A stretch of 64,000 nt of DNA from an uncultured Paracoccaceae bacterium (lineage in GTDB: Bacteria > Pseudomonadota > Alphaproteobacteria > Rhodobacterales > Rhodobacteraceae), in the NCBI GenBank assembly GCA_947496535.1, contig CANMDE010000001.1, positions 682,001 through 746,000 on the forward strand, written 5' to 3'. Position numbers and translations under genes: made by a program. The notes below the pieces were generated by a model. The model was not told the origin of the DNA. It was given only the letters and a program-made list of their open reading frames with translations, and did no database searches. Shown in pieces: positions 51,101 through 59,268 of the stretch. Numbering within the stretch: position 1 is the first letter of the stretch; every line of letters starts with the position of its first letter.

Positions 51101-51880
51101 GAGGATGGGCGTATCACCGCAGGTTCTGAGGGTGATGAGCTGGTGCCTATTCATCAATCCGCCGAGGTCATTGATGCTTACGCGGCAGATTTTTCGGACG
51201 TTGTTGCGGACATCAGAAAAAACGCTTCGGTTGTCGGAATCGAGGCTTCAGACGATGTATCCACCGAGATCAGGCAGTTATCTGAATTTCTCGGAACGCA
51301 GTTTGATACGTTAAGCGTGGCACGCCGTGAGGGTGCGTCTTTGCTCAGTGCGGACTTGCGCCTAAGGCAAATTGCAGTGGGAGTGATGGAAACAGATGCG
51401 TTCGGTTTGGACGCCCTATTGGAGCATCTACTTGAACATTGCTTGATCACAGACGAAAAAAAAGCCGAAGCCCTGCTTACTCTTGCTGAATTGCGGCACT
51501 CTTACATCGGCCTCACCGCGCCAACGTTGGTTAAAATGCTTGAGATTGACGAGAGTGAGGGGTTGATCCGCTTCACTCAGGTAGCGGAATACTTCGGACG
51601 GACTGGCGGAGATGTCAGGAGCCACGTCAAGACTGCGGCAGCGTTCGCGTCATTGGCGTTTTCCAGAGGGCATATGCACCAAAAAGCATCAACAGCCACC
51701 GGCCAGATACTCAGAAACTTGATCCGTTTTGATAATGTTCAACTCAAAGATATTGTGAACTCTTTTACCCGTTGGGCTGATGATCCAGATGTGACCAGCT
51801 ACGTCGCCGGCTGGCTGCGCGGCCACTTTCTGATGGGGTTGTACGAAGCGCAGGTTGAAGCTGCCTCGGGAGGTCAGTGA
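48161..51880 (+). CDS. Large TPR / GreA-B C-terminal-like / PIN-domain protein
   Basis: 1239 residues from TTG 48161 (GTG 48170 is an alternative). Residues 1-65 are Pro/Glu/Ala-rich; about 65-95 is an amphipathic segment; 95-150 coiled coil; about 180-730 TPR-like helical repeats (LKAICLKGLGDDRSAAEHFLDALKLDPEN). At about 755-840 a GreA/GreB C-terminal (FKBP-like) domain is suggested by VVPGSFVRLSRESGD, VSRTLGLQVGDEFETESG. At about 925-1110 a PIN-like RNase is indicated by acidic VVLDTYTAWV (933), DELAAKIEDL, LLSADLRLRQ (1060) and TDAFG (1077). I recall this combination in computational surveys of conflict systems. An RNA-targeting effector is inferred. Confidence 0.65.
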   Translation: MTRVTDRSDTKPENEAIKLPEAQNLPAVIEPEGLPVPAPQEAADKPQKIEPPEKGTFASEANRNLLDAGVSMIPVAGGALANLGRHALPSERDKKTSEWRAEVSKTVNRNSEAINVQENKTRELGLEQEKLKETVEATVDQVSKLSKDEGTGVIEADPFDGEFAIYRQLVDQEKFQTALTLLTSRFDQDPCIKEHTRARAQSLKAICLKGLGDDRSAAEHFLDALKLDPENIKHRGNSVVAQLILDDPASAVETVTQLVADEPENPMHWANLIYARSAMGEIVPDDDVPAKFLQHEDVSLARVVTLRAHDDLRWKRIARSSLALNPDSKGLSRAVAEADIDDAVQLKQNGSVAAGELALAQQRTQDAAKVLLAQWQDHAASEAFVAAPDIVLFQNTLMALHFCGRSDEGKRLINANKSIAFQDNSARRAVAIFAIDTDDDDLLEAALADRFPGDSAPRLESALRSESWVEALEILELDGDQLEGQSRIASDYMAEMLRAALEPDDKRDDAFAKVLHSTDPDAHADLVLSRLARSVGEEAASERAFERALTADLANDHDARIRLALECMNRDIPERAVELLEGHVDTRTATSERRALALAYASTSVPLATGVNFFSEVRKAANADEEIQRAGGHFHLNRRRPDEAVPWFRRALAADPKRAQTYLALWQALSRAGKVAQAESLLSDVVLSQLTGGLRDQMDLAQLMWRSGRSDALDHAYEIAVRNQHDLGVCLSYVGLVLGDAFGSKAPPMPESVTVVPGSFVRLSRESGDPMQFVIDSESQDLPSHLAEDHQIVSRTLGLQVGDEFETESGPSRFRWRVEEVKSKYLHLFHDLSRSIQDRFPENGSFYSLTIVDNDLTPILETVKARRAEVERVEKLYRENPMPLAAVASAGGGDAIDFALHMAQSGQQVFSATGLTQDASVEMARAKQAAEKGVVLDTYTAWVLSKLRLLGATAQAFQRVIAPASLLDELAAKIEDLRKHEDGRITAGSEGDELVPIHQSAEVIDAYAADFSDVVADIRKNASVVGIEASDDVSTEIRQLSEFLGTQFDTLSVARREGASLLSADLRLRQIAVGVMETDAFGLDALLEHLLEHCLITDEKKAEALLTLAELRHSYIGLTAPTLVKMLEIDESEGLIRFTQVAEYFGRTGGDVRSHVKTAAAFASLAFSRGHMHQKASTATGQILRNLIRFDNVQLKDIVNSFTRWADDPDVTSYVAGWLRGHFLMGLYEAQVEAASGGQ

Positions 51881-52570
51881 CTTGAAGTCCTGCTGACGAT
51901 GAGTTCGATTGGAACCTCGAATGTCCGCTTTAGTTCGTCACGCAAGCGATCTAAGCACCGCAGCAAAAGTCAGCTCTCCGCCCATTGTGTTGAAAAACTC
52001 CGTGTTCGAGCGACGGCGATCAATTTACTGGAAGATCATTCCGCCAAATGGCGATATCTCAAACGACGTTTTCCAGGTGGCCGTTTTTGAGGACAAAGTT
52101 CCAAGTTTTCGCCGCGAATTTCGAGTTGAGGAGTCTTTCAACACAATCCGCCCAAGAATCCGATCAAAGTGCTTTTTGCTCGAAGGCGAGAACCGCTGCG
52201 ATAATTGAGGTCTACGCGCTTCTCGCCTTCTGCCGATCGCCATGGCTTAGAATCCGCTTGCCTGCTCAGGAGGGCAAAAATCCTGCAAAGTGGAAGTCCA
52301 TCTGACGATCTGATTGCAATATCGAGATCTTACACAATGATATCGAACTACAGACACGGAGGGTCGCTACGCCCGTTTTATGGCTCAAAGTATAGCGAGC
52401 AAACAAAATTATGGTTAGGAGCGGTCCGATGTCAGGCAATCCTTGATGTAAAGCCAGACTGTGCGCCAAGTAGCTGACAGACCTGCGTTTTCTTCCTTCA
52501 GAACATTTTACATGTTTACTTTGTGAGTTTGTGTGCTCGAGTTGATATCCTAAGAACCGCTCCCAAAAAA
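51881..52570. other. Gene-free stretch, IS-like sequence remnants
   Basis: About 690 bases without a gene. Segments such as GTTGAAAAACTCCG near 51990 and the complement-like TTTCAACACAATCC near 52136 look like IS-element ends, but no transposase frame is present. Confidence 0.4.
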
Positions 52571-52604
52571 AAATAACCCCGCCTAACAAATCGTTAGGCG
52601 GGGT
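52565..52604 (-). terminator. Intrinsic terminator of the Bax inhibitor-1 gene
   Basis: On the minus strand a perfect stem (52577-52587 with 52593-52603, CCCCGCCTAAC/GTTAGGCGGGG) is followed by a run of nine U (A-run at 52565-52573). Confidence 0.92.
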
Positions 52605-52631
52605 CTCTTAGGATATGCGGTCACGGGAGCT

Positions 52632-53402
52632 TTACTCTCGGTTCCCTAAAAGTTGCAGCAGGAACATGAACATGTTGATGAAGTCCAGATACAGGTTCAA
52701 CGCGCCCATGATGGCGGCTTTGCCCAACCATTCACTATCGCCGTGTGCGGCATGTGCGATGTAATCTGTCTTGATCTTCTGCGTGTCATAAGCTGTTAGC
52801 CCAGCAAAGATCAGCACACCCAGAATTGAGATTGCGAACATGATGGCTGGCGAGCCGAGGAAGATGTTAACGATAGATGCAACGATCAGGCCGATAACAC
52901 CCATGATCAGGAACGAACCCCAACCGGAAATGTCCTTCTTAGTTGTGTAGCCCCAGATCGACAATCCAGCAAAAGCGACGGCTGTGATCAGGAATACCTG
53001 CACAATCGAAAAGCCTGTGTAGATCAGGAAGATCGAGCTAAGCGAAAGACCCATCACCAGCGCGAAAGCATAAAACACCAGTTGTGCCGTAGCAGCCGAC
53101 ATACGGTTGATCATGGCGGAGAGACCGAAAACAAAGGCAAGCGGCGCAAACATGATTACCCATTTCAATGGGGTCGCGTAGATCAAGTAACCCAACTGTG
53201 TGAGGTACTCGTTCGCGCCAATCTGATATTGCGTTGGCACCGTCGTTGTTGCCAGACCGGAAATAGCCCAAGCTGCCAGCGCTGTGATCAGCATGCCGAC
53301 GGACATCGTGCCATAAACCTTATTCATGTGGGCGCGTAGCCCTTCGTCGATGGCGGCTGTGCGTACGCCACCGACTGTTCTTGCTGTCTCAAATTGAGCC
53401 AT
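52632..53402 (-). CDS. Bax inhibitor-1/YccA family membrane protein
   Basis: 256 residues, seven helices. DEGLRAHMNKVYGTMSVGMLITALAAWAISGL and TAYDTQKIKTDYIAHAAHGD near the end are typical of the BI-1 family with the acidic residues in the last helices. Bacterial members leak Ca2+ or protect the envelope. A CGGAGGTCTAA site precedes ATG, and a strong hairpin lies in its leader. Confidence 0.92.
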   Translation of the reverse strand: MAQFETARTVGGVRTAAIDEGLRAHMNKVYGTMSVGMLITALAAWAISGLATTTVPTQYQIGANEYLTQLGYLIYATPLKWVIMFAPLAFVFGLSAMINRMSAATAQLVFYAFALVMGLSLSSIFLIYTGFSIVQVFLITAVAFAGLSIWGYTTKKDISGWGSFLIMGVIGLIVASIVNIFLGSPAIMFAISILGVLIFAGLTAYDTQKIKTDYIAHAAHGDSEWLGKAAIMGALNLYLDFINMFMFLLQLLGNRE

Positions 53403-53460
53403 TTAGACCTCCGATTAAACCAGTAGAGCCGAAAGTCGGCATCCTTGCTTTCGATATTGG

Positions 53461-53511
53461 CAGATACCCCCCGTTTTTCAAGGCTTTGAAGGCGGGTTTT
53501 GGAGGTATCTG
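53461..53511 (-). promoter_or_regulatory. Strong hairpin between DUF1127 gene and the Bax inhibitor gene
   Basis: CAGATACC (53461-53468) and GGTATCTG (53504-53511) close a long stem with inner CCCG/CGGG and TTCAA/TTGAA pairs. No U-run is adjacent. It could end the DUF1127 transcript, be processed, or regulate the downstream gene. Confidence 0.5.
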
Positions 53512-53553
53512 ACAAAATTGGGCTGGATTGTCGCAGGTCTTTGTTTCAAAAGC

Positions 53554-53775
53554 CTAGTTTCGCCAATGCAAAGGCACATCCCAGAATGGCTTTTGTGCCT
53601 CGGCCTCGGCTTGCTCTCGTGTCAGACCGATGTCGCGCAGTTGATGTTCTGTGAGCCTTGTCAAACCGCGCCTCTGGCGACTCAGGCCGAGCCAGGTCAA
53701 GGGGGCAAAGCGCATTCTTGTATGTTGCTTTGGCGTCTCACAGCAGGAGCCTGGATGCGTCGTTATCTCTGTCAT
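53554..53775 (-). CDS. DUF1127 protein
   Basis: 73 residues from ATG 53775 (MTEITTHPGSCC), with AAAGGAC upstream. The DUF1127 core RRGLTRLTEHQLRDIGLTREQAEAEAQKPFWD is complete; a CC pair lies near the N-terminus. In Rhodobacter sphaeroides a DUF1127 protein (CcaF1) binds RNA and its transcript is processed into small RNAs; function here is by analogy. Confidence 0.85.
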   Translation of the reverse strand: MTEITTHPGSCCETPKQHTRMRFAPLTWLGLSRQRRGLTRLTEHQLRDIGLTREQAEAEAQKPFWDVPLHWRN

Positions 53776-53889
53776 AACATGTCCTTTCGTGATGAATTGG
53801 GCGTTTTGCATTTCAATGCTTGATGTTTATCGCGTCACACATCATGATGGAAATGAATGTTTGGAAAGAGAAACATCAAGGATATTGAT

Positions 53890-54762
53890 ATGGCGCGAAA
53901 TCTCGACATGACTGCACTTCGCTCGTTTACCGCAGTGGCGGATGCTGGCGGCGTTACCAAAGCGGCCGGGTTACTGAACCTGACGCAATCTGCCGTATCG
54001 ATGCAGCTCAAACGGCTGGAGGAATCACTGAACACCACGTTGCTTGACCGGTCGGCCCGGACGATTGCACTGACCCCTCAGGGCGAACAGTTACTCAGTT
54101 ACGCCCGGCGCATGCTCGTGCTCAACGACGAAGTATACAGCAAGTTGACGGCAACTGAGTTCGAGGGTGACGTGACCCTTGGCGTGCCACATGACATCAT
54201 TTACCCGGTGATCCCTGAAGTACTGCGCCGTTTTGCGGCTATGTGCCCGCGGGTACGTGTGCAGTTGGTGTCGTCATATACCAGCAAGCTCGTCGAAGAT
54301 TTTGGCAGGGGTGAAATCGACCTCATCCTGACAACCGAAGACGTGTTACGTGCCGGTGGCGAAACACTGGCAGAGATCCCGCTTGTCTGGGTCGGTGCGC
54401 CCGGTGGGCAGGCGTGGAAACAGCGCCCCCTACGGCTGGCTTACGAACAGGCCTGCATTTTTCGCAAATTCGTTCAGCGGCGATTGGATGATGTCGGCAT
54501 CCCGTGGGACATGGCTGTTGACACTGATTCTACCCGCACAATCGAGGCTACTGTTAGCGCCGATCTGGCGGTTCATACGATGCTGGAAGGCACAGAGCCG
54601 CGCCACCTGGAGAAGATCAACCATGGCGGTCAGCTACCGACCCTTCGGAAGATGAACATCAACCTTTACCGGTCCGAAATTGACGACGGACCGGTAATAA
54701 CTGATCTGTCGCGGCTGATCCGGGACGGCTTTCGCACGATGAGAGTGCCGGTTATGGCGTGA
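53890..54762 (+). CDS. LysR-family transcriptional regulator
   Basis: 290 residues from ATG 53890 (MARNLDMTALRSFTAVADAGG), with AAGGA upstream. The HTH VTKAAGLLNLTQSAVSMQLKRLEESLNTTLLDRS is followed by an effector domain. The 3' end overlaps the convergent quinone oxidoreductase by 11 bases, so they are not one operon. Confidence 0.88.
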   Translation: MARNLDMTALRSFTAVADAGGVTKAAGLLNLTQSAVSMQLKRLEESLNTTLLDRSARTIALTPQGEQLLSYARRMLVLNDEVYSKLTATEFEGDVTLGVPHDIIYPVIPEVLRRFAAMCPRVRVQLVSSYTSKLVEDFGRGEIDLILTTEDVLRAGGETLAEIPLVWVGAPGGQAWKQRPLRLAYEQACIFRKFVQRRLDDVGIPWDMAVDTDSTRTIEATVSADLAVHTMLEGTEPRHLEKINHGGQLPTLRKMNINLYRSEIDDGPVITDLSRLIRDGFRTMRVPVMA

Positions 54763-55711
54763 CAACGACCTTACCTGTCGAGGCACGGCTGCGGATCAAA
54801 TCCAACGCCTCTTCCGCCCGATCCAGCGGAAGCACGTGGCTGACATGTGGATGCAGCCGTCCCTGACTGTACCAGTCCATGCATTCGGCCAAGCTATCGG
54901 TAAGGGCATCTGCGTTAAACTTGAGGTACCCGCCCCAGTAGAAACCGATCACAGTGATGTTTTTCACGAGAATGATATTGGCCGGAATTTGTGGCACGTC
55001 GCCGCTGGCAAAGCCGATGGTAATTACACGGGCCTCGCGATTGCAGACCCCCAACGCGGCTTTGAACAGATCGCCGCCGATCGGATCGTAGACCACATCC
55101 GCACCGCCGAGTTCTTTCACTCGTGCTTTCACGTCATCCTCATCGCTGTCGATCAGATGGTCCGCACCTGCGGCTTTCGCCACAGCCAGCTTGTCTGCCC
55201 CTCGCGCGACCGCGATGACATTGGCGCCAAGTGCCTTGCCCACCTCGACTGCGGTCAGACCGACACCCCCAGCAGCCCCCAAAACCAAAAGCGTCTCATC
55301 CGGTTGCAGTCCTGCTCGACGGGTCAGAGCCAGATGCGAGGTGCCGTAGGTGACCATGAAACCGGCCGCCGTCTCGGCGGGCATTTTTTCAGGCACTACG
55401 CTGCAACGTTCTGCAGGAAAAACACCTTTCTCTGCCAGTCCGCCCTGACCGCCAAAGACCGCAACCCTGCTTCCAATTGTCGGTGTCGTTACACCCGGCC
55501 CTTGGGCAATCACTGTGCCGCAAACTTCCATCCCGAGCGTAAAAGGCACCTTTGGTGTATCCTGGTAGGTGCCTTTGACCATTAACAGGTCGGCGAAATT
55601 GAGCCCGCATGCGTGAATTTCAAGCAAAACCTCGCCCGGGCCGGGCACCGGATCGGTAAGTTGTTGAAGTGAAGGTTCCCCCCCATATCTAGTGAGTTGA
55701 AAAGCGTGCAT
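54752..55711 (-). CDS. Zinc-free NADPH:quinone oxidoreductase family protein
   Basis: 319 residues. HALGHET-like quinone reductase core: GEVLLEIHACGLNFADLLMVKGTYQ, and the nucleotide-binding LVLGAAGGVGLTAVEVGKALGANVIAVA (GxGxxG-like). No zinc-binding Cys cluster. It reduces quinones or acyl-enones with NADPH; the substrate is open. Confidence 0.88.
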   Translation of the reverse strand: MHAFQLTRYGGEPSLQQLTDPVPGPGEVLLEIHACGLNFADLLMVKGTYQDTPKVPFTLGMEVCGTVIAQGPGVTTPTIGSRVAVFGGQGGLAEKGVFPAERCSVVPEKMPAETAAGFMVTYGTSHLALTRRAGLQPDETLLVLGAAGGVGLTAVEVGKALGANVIAVARGADKLAVAKAAGADHLIDSDEDDVKARVKELGGADVVYDPIGGDLFKAALGVCNREARVITIGFASGDVPQIPANIILVKNITVIGFYWGGYLKFNADALTDSLAECMDWYSQGRLHPHVSHVLPLDRAEEALDLIRSRASTGKVVVTP

Positions 55712-55989
55712 TTGCCAGAACCCCTTTTTTCAGCGTATCTTTATTCACCGGCAACATCGCGCGGTTCGGAGGCGGCGAACAGCACTAATTTTGATCAAAA
55801 ACATGAATTTTTTCGTTTTGAACCTGTCCTTAAGGCAAGGTCTGCTACTGCAACCGTTGCGTGTTCCATTTGAAAGGTGTCATGGGGTTCTTATGCGGTA
55901 AGGGCTTGATTGTTTTGGTCATGGGTAATCCGCCAGAGTGAACATGCGAGAGCATTTGGTTGTGTTCTTGGTAACTAAGGAAACGAACT

Positions 55990-56361
55990 ATGAAGCATCC
56001 AGTAGACGTTCATGTTGGCAAACGAATCCGCCATCGCCGTTGGATGAACGGAACCACCCAGCAGCAGCTTGCCGAAGCCGTCGGTATCAAGTTTCAGCAA
56101 ATTCAAAAATACGAAACAGGCATGAACCGTGTGAGTGCATCCCGTCTTTGGGATATCGCAAATGTGTTGAAAGTTCCTGTGTCATTTTTCTTTGATGGGT
56201 TGGACGTTCAACCCCCGGCTGAAGCTCAAGCGGGTGATATGCCGGGCGATATTCTGACCGACAAGGAAGCACTTGAGCTGCTTCGTTCGTACTATGCGAT
56301 TCCCGAGAATCAGCGCCGCCGCCTTTTTGACCTTGCAAGGGTTCTAAGCGAGGCTGCTTGA
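55990..56361 (+). CDS. XRE-family regulator
   Basis: 123 residues. HTH: VGKRIRHRRWMNGTTQQQLAEAVGIKFQQIQKYETGMNRVSASRLWDIANVLKVPVSFFF, followed by an acidic hinge and a helical C-terminus (EALELLRSYYAIPENQRRRLFDLARVL). This form is very widespread in Rhodobacteraceae. AAGGAAAC precedes ATG. Confidence 0.92.
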   Translation: MKHPVDVHVGKRIRHRRWMNGTTQQQLAEAVGIKFQQIQKYETGMNRVSASRLWDIANVLKVPVSFFFDGLDVQPPAEAQAGDMPGDILTDKEALELLRSYYAIPENQRRRLFDLARVLSEAA

Positions 56362-56437
56362 CCAACCGGTCTTGACCGCCCCGTGCGTAGCAGGCTACCG
56401 CTGCTGGCGTAGCCAAAAAGCGAGCTAGGGGCCTTTG

Positions 56438-57250
56438 ATGAGCATGAGCGAAGCCACCCAGACAGATTTGGTCCGGGTGGCGCACCTTCTAGCCGACGCT
56501 GCCCGCACGCAAACGCTGCCGCTGTTTCGCAGCGATAGTTTGGTGATTGATGATAAATCAGGCGGACAAGCCTTTGACCCGGTAACGGCCGCCGACCGTG
56601 GTGCCGAGAAGGCAATGCGAGATATCCTGTCAGTCGAACGACCCGAGGATGCAATCCTTGGCGAGGAATTCGGCACAAAGTCTGGCACCACAGGGTTGAC
56701 CTGGGTGCTTGATCCAATTGACGGAACGCGCGGTTTCATGAGCGGGACACCCACTTGGGGTGTTCTGATAGCGGTCTCAGATGCCGATGGCCCGATTTTC
56801 GGTATCATCGACCAACCCTATATCGGTGAGCGTTTTGTCGGCGGGTGTGGCCTGTCCGAGATGGCTGGACCCCACTGGACACGCAAGCTCGCCACCCATC
56901 CGCCCCGTCCCTTGGCAGATGCGACCGTGATGACAACCTTCCCAGAGGTGGGTACGGCGGATGAGATGCGAGCCTTCCAGGCGGTTGCACAGAAGGCCAG
57001 ACTGACCCGCTACGGGATGGATTGTTACGGTTATGCCTTAGTCGCGTCCGGGCAGGTCGATCTGGTGATCGAAGCGGGTCTGAAACCCTATGATATCCAA
57101 GCCCCGATCGCAGTGGTCGAGGCCGCAGGAGGGATCGTCACCGACTGGCAGGGCAATCCTGCACATGAGGGTGGGCGTTGTATTGCTGCGGCCAATCTGG
57201 CCATTCATGCCGAGGCTCTGGCGATTTTGAATGGCGTCGTCGGTGCCTGA
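56438..57250 (+). CDS. hisN: Inositol-monophosphatase-family protein, histidinol-phosphatase-like
   Basis: 270 residues from ATG 56438, with GGGGCC upstream. Metal motif ILGEEFGTKS, WVLDPIDGTRGFMSG and a late YDIQAPIAVVEAAGGIVTDWQG are IMPase family. The closest function from pattern is HisN (histidinol-phosphatase); inositol phosphatase is also possible. It overlaps the next gene by 20 bases. Confidence 0.82.
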   Translation: MSMSEATQTDLVRVAHLLADAARTQTLPLFRSDSLVIDDKSGGQAFDPVTAADRGAEKAMRDILSVERPEDAILGEEFGTKSGTTGLTWVLDPIDGTRGFMSGTPTWGVLIAVSDADGPIFGIIDQPYIGERFVGGCGLSEMAGPHWTRKLATHPPRPLADATVMTTFPEVGTADEMRAFQAVAQKARLTRYGMDCYGYALVASGQVDLVIEAGLKPYDIQAPIAVVEAAGGIVTDWQGNPAHEGGRCIAAANLAIHAEALAILNGVVGA

Positions 57251-58589
57251 TCTCCTGCTCCGCGGTGCGGATGTCATTGTCACAATGGATGATAAGCGGG
57301 CAGAGCTTGCGGGCGCGGATATCCTGATTTCTGAAGGTGTGATTTCAGCTGTTGGCGCAGGTCTTGTGGCGCCAGATGCAGAGGTGATCGATTTGACCGG
57401 TTGCATAGTCACGCCCGGCCTCGTCAACACGCATCATCATCTCTACCAAACGCTGACCCGCGCCGTACCGGGGGCGCAGGACGCGTTGCTGTTTGGTTGG
57501 CTACAAACGCTCTACCCGATTTGGGCCCGGTTCGGACCGGAAGAGATGTTTGTCTCGGCCCAAATCGGCCTGGTGGAACTGGCCCTTTCCGGCTGCACCC
57601 TGACATCGGATCACCTCTATCTTTTTCCCAACGGGGCAAGGCTGGACGACACGATTGCGGCGGCGGCTGAAGTCGGGTTGCGATTTCACCCGACCCGCGG
57701 CGCGATGAGTATTGGCGAAAGTAATGGAGGCCTGCCGCCAGACGTTTTGGTGGAAGGTGAGAGCGCGATTTTGGAGGATTGCATCCGGGTGATCGACGCG
57801 TTCCACGATCCTGCACCCGGCGCGATGGTGCGGGTCGGCGTGGCCCCTTGCAGTCCGTTTTCGGTCAGTCGTGATCTGATGCGCGAGGCTGCGTTACTGG
57901 CCCGCGACAAAGGCGTGATGCTGCATACGCATCTGGCCGAAAATAACGAGGATGTGGCCTATTCACTGGAGAAATTCGGCTGTCGCCCAGGCCAATATGT
58001 CGAAGATTTGGGCTGGATCGGCGACGATGTCTGGCATGCCCATTGTGTGAAGCTAAATGGCCAAGAGATTGATCTGTTTGCCAAAACCCGAACCGGCGTG
58101 GCGCACTGCCCCTGTTCGAATTGCCGGTTGGGATCGGGCATTGCACCTGCGCGGGCGATGCGCGATGCGGGCGTGCCGGTCGGGTTGGGCGTTGACGGAT
58201 CGGCGAGCAATGACGTTGGCAATCTGATCGGTGAGGCCCGGCAGGCGATGCTTTTGCAGCGGGTTCAGAATGGGGCCGATGCGATGTCGGCCCGAGAAGC
58301 GCTGGAGATCGCGACGCGCGGCGGCGCTGCGGTTCTGGGCCGTGACGATTGCGGTCAGATATCCACCGGCAAACGGGCGGATATCGCGGTTTGGGATGCG
58401 CAAGCTGTTGAAAACGCGGGCTCTTGGGACCCGGCGGCATTGGTTTTGTCTGGACCGTCAAAGGTGCGTCATCTGTTTGTCGAGGGTCGTCAAATCGTTG
58501 CGGATGGCATCATGCAAGCCATTGATTTGCCAAGGGTTATTGCCCGGCAAAACTCCCTTGCCAAACGGTTGGCAAGGCTGTCTGACTGA
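57231..58589 (+). CDS. 8-oxoguanine-deaminase-like amidohydrolase
   Basis: 452 residues. Zinc motifs VNTHHHLYQTLTR, THLAENNEDV, WHAHCVKL, CPCSNCRLGSGIAP and LGVDGSASNDVGNL match the Atz/Trz amidohydrolases and 8-oxoguanine deaminase in particular. It would convert 8-oxoguanine to uric acid. It overlaps the hisN-like gene. A guanine deaminase lies 2.5 kb away. Confidence 0.85.
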   Translation: MASSVPDLLLRGADVIVTMDDKRAELAGADILISEGVISAVGAGLVAPDAEVIDLTGCIVTPGLVNTHHHLYQTLTRAVPGAQDALLFGWLQTLYPIWARFGPEEMFVSAQIGLVELALSGCTLTSDHLYLFPNGARLDDTIAAAAEVGLRFHPTRGAMSIGESNGGLPPDVLVEGESAILEDCIRVIDAFHDPAPGAMVRVGVAPCSPFSVSRDLMREAALLARDKGVMLHTHLAENNEDVAYSLEKFGCRPGQYVEDLGWIGDDVWHAHCVKLNGQEIDLFAKTRTGVAHCPCSNCRLGSGIAPARAMRDAGVPVGLGVDGSASNDVGNLIGEARQAMLLQRVQNGADAMSAREALEIATRGGAAVLGRDDCGQISTGKRADIAVWDAQAVENAGSWDPAALVLSGPSKVRHLFVEGRQIVADGIMQAIDLPRVIARQNSLAKRLARLSD

Positions 58590-58590
58590 C

Positions 58591-58617
58591 GTCGGACAAT
58601 TGTCGGCTAAACGTCGG
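58591..58617. promoter_or_regulatory. Triple GTCGG repeat with 11-bp spacing
   Basis: GTCGG starts at 58591, 58602 and 58613. The 16 bases 58602-58617 are the exact reverse complement of 5588-5603. Located between the amidohydrolase and CAP genes. Confidence 0.55.
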
Positions 58618-58685
58618 GCACGACCGGTCGGTGACACAACAATCTGTTAAGCTATAGTTAGGGCGCAAAGGATAAGGATGTTTCA

Positions 58686-59120
58686 ATGCACCGTTTCAGC
58701 GCCTTCTTGATATTTGCGGTCCTTGTGGCCTGCACGAATGCGGCCACTGTCGCAACGACCGGCAGGTTCGACGCCGACCTCAACCAATTGCGGTCAGACA
58801 GCAGTCTGCAACCCGTCGGCACCCAATCGCAGCTACAGCGGGCAGCACAGGCCCATGCGGACGATATGGCGCGCCGGGGCTATTTCTCGCATCAAACGCA
58901 GGGCGGTGGAAACGCTGGCACAAGGATAGCTGCCGCTGGTTATCAGGCCTGCGGCTATGCCGAAAATATCGCGCAAGGCCAGCAAAGCCATGCAGAGGTT
59001 TTTGCCGCCTGGCAAAGCAGCCGAGGTCATCTGAGCAATATGCTGGGGCAAAGCTACACGGATTATGGGTTGGGCCGTGCAGGGGATACCTGGGTACTTG
59101 TGCTGGGGAGGCGGTGTTAG
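58686..59120 (+). CDS. CAP/SCP-domain lipoprotein
   Basis: 144 residues. Lipobox-like LVACTNAA (Cys about 16), then the CAP domain: LQRAAQAHADDMARRGYFSHQTQGGG, YAENIAQGQQSHAEVFAAWQSSRGHLSNML, YGLGRAGDTWVLVLGRRC. Bacterial CAP proteins are secreted or surface-bound and of unknown function. AAGGATG precedes ATG. Confidence 0.88.
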   Translation: MHRFSAFLIFAVLVACTNAATVATTGRFDADLNQLRSDSSLQPVGTQSQLQRAAQAHADDMARRGYFSHQTQGGGNAGTRIAAAGYQACGYAENIAQGQQSHAEVFAAWQSSRGHLSNMLGQSYTDYGLGRAGDTWVLVLGRRC

Positions 59121-59268
59121 GTTTGTGAATGTCAGGTTTGAGCCCTAAAGGTCGGCCTAACCCCTGCGCATATCATGCCAGATTGCGCGCGCATTAGTCG
59201 GTCAATGACTTGGACTTGCGACCTTAGCCCGATCTATAAACATCTTGAGCGAATTATAGGATATTAAA

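Noticed and set aside
12963..52531. Possible end repeats (CACAAAGTAA at about 12963 and its reverse complement near 52520)
   Set aside because: Only ten bases match; chance match likely over the window.
52025..52589. Several frames of 72-107 residues in the gap before Bax inhibitor-1
   Set aside because: They lack ribosome sites and motifs, and cover the terminator or IS-like sequence.
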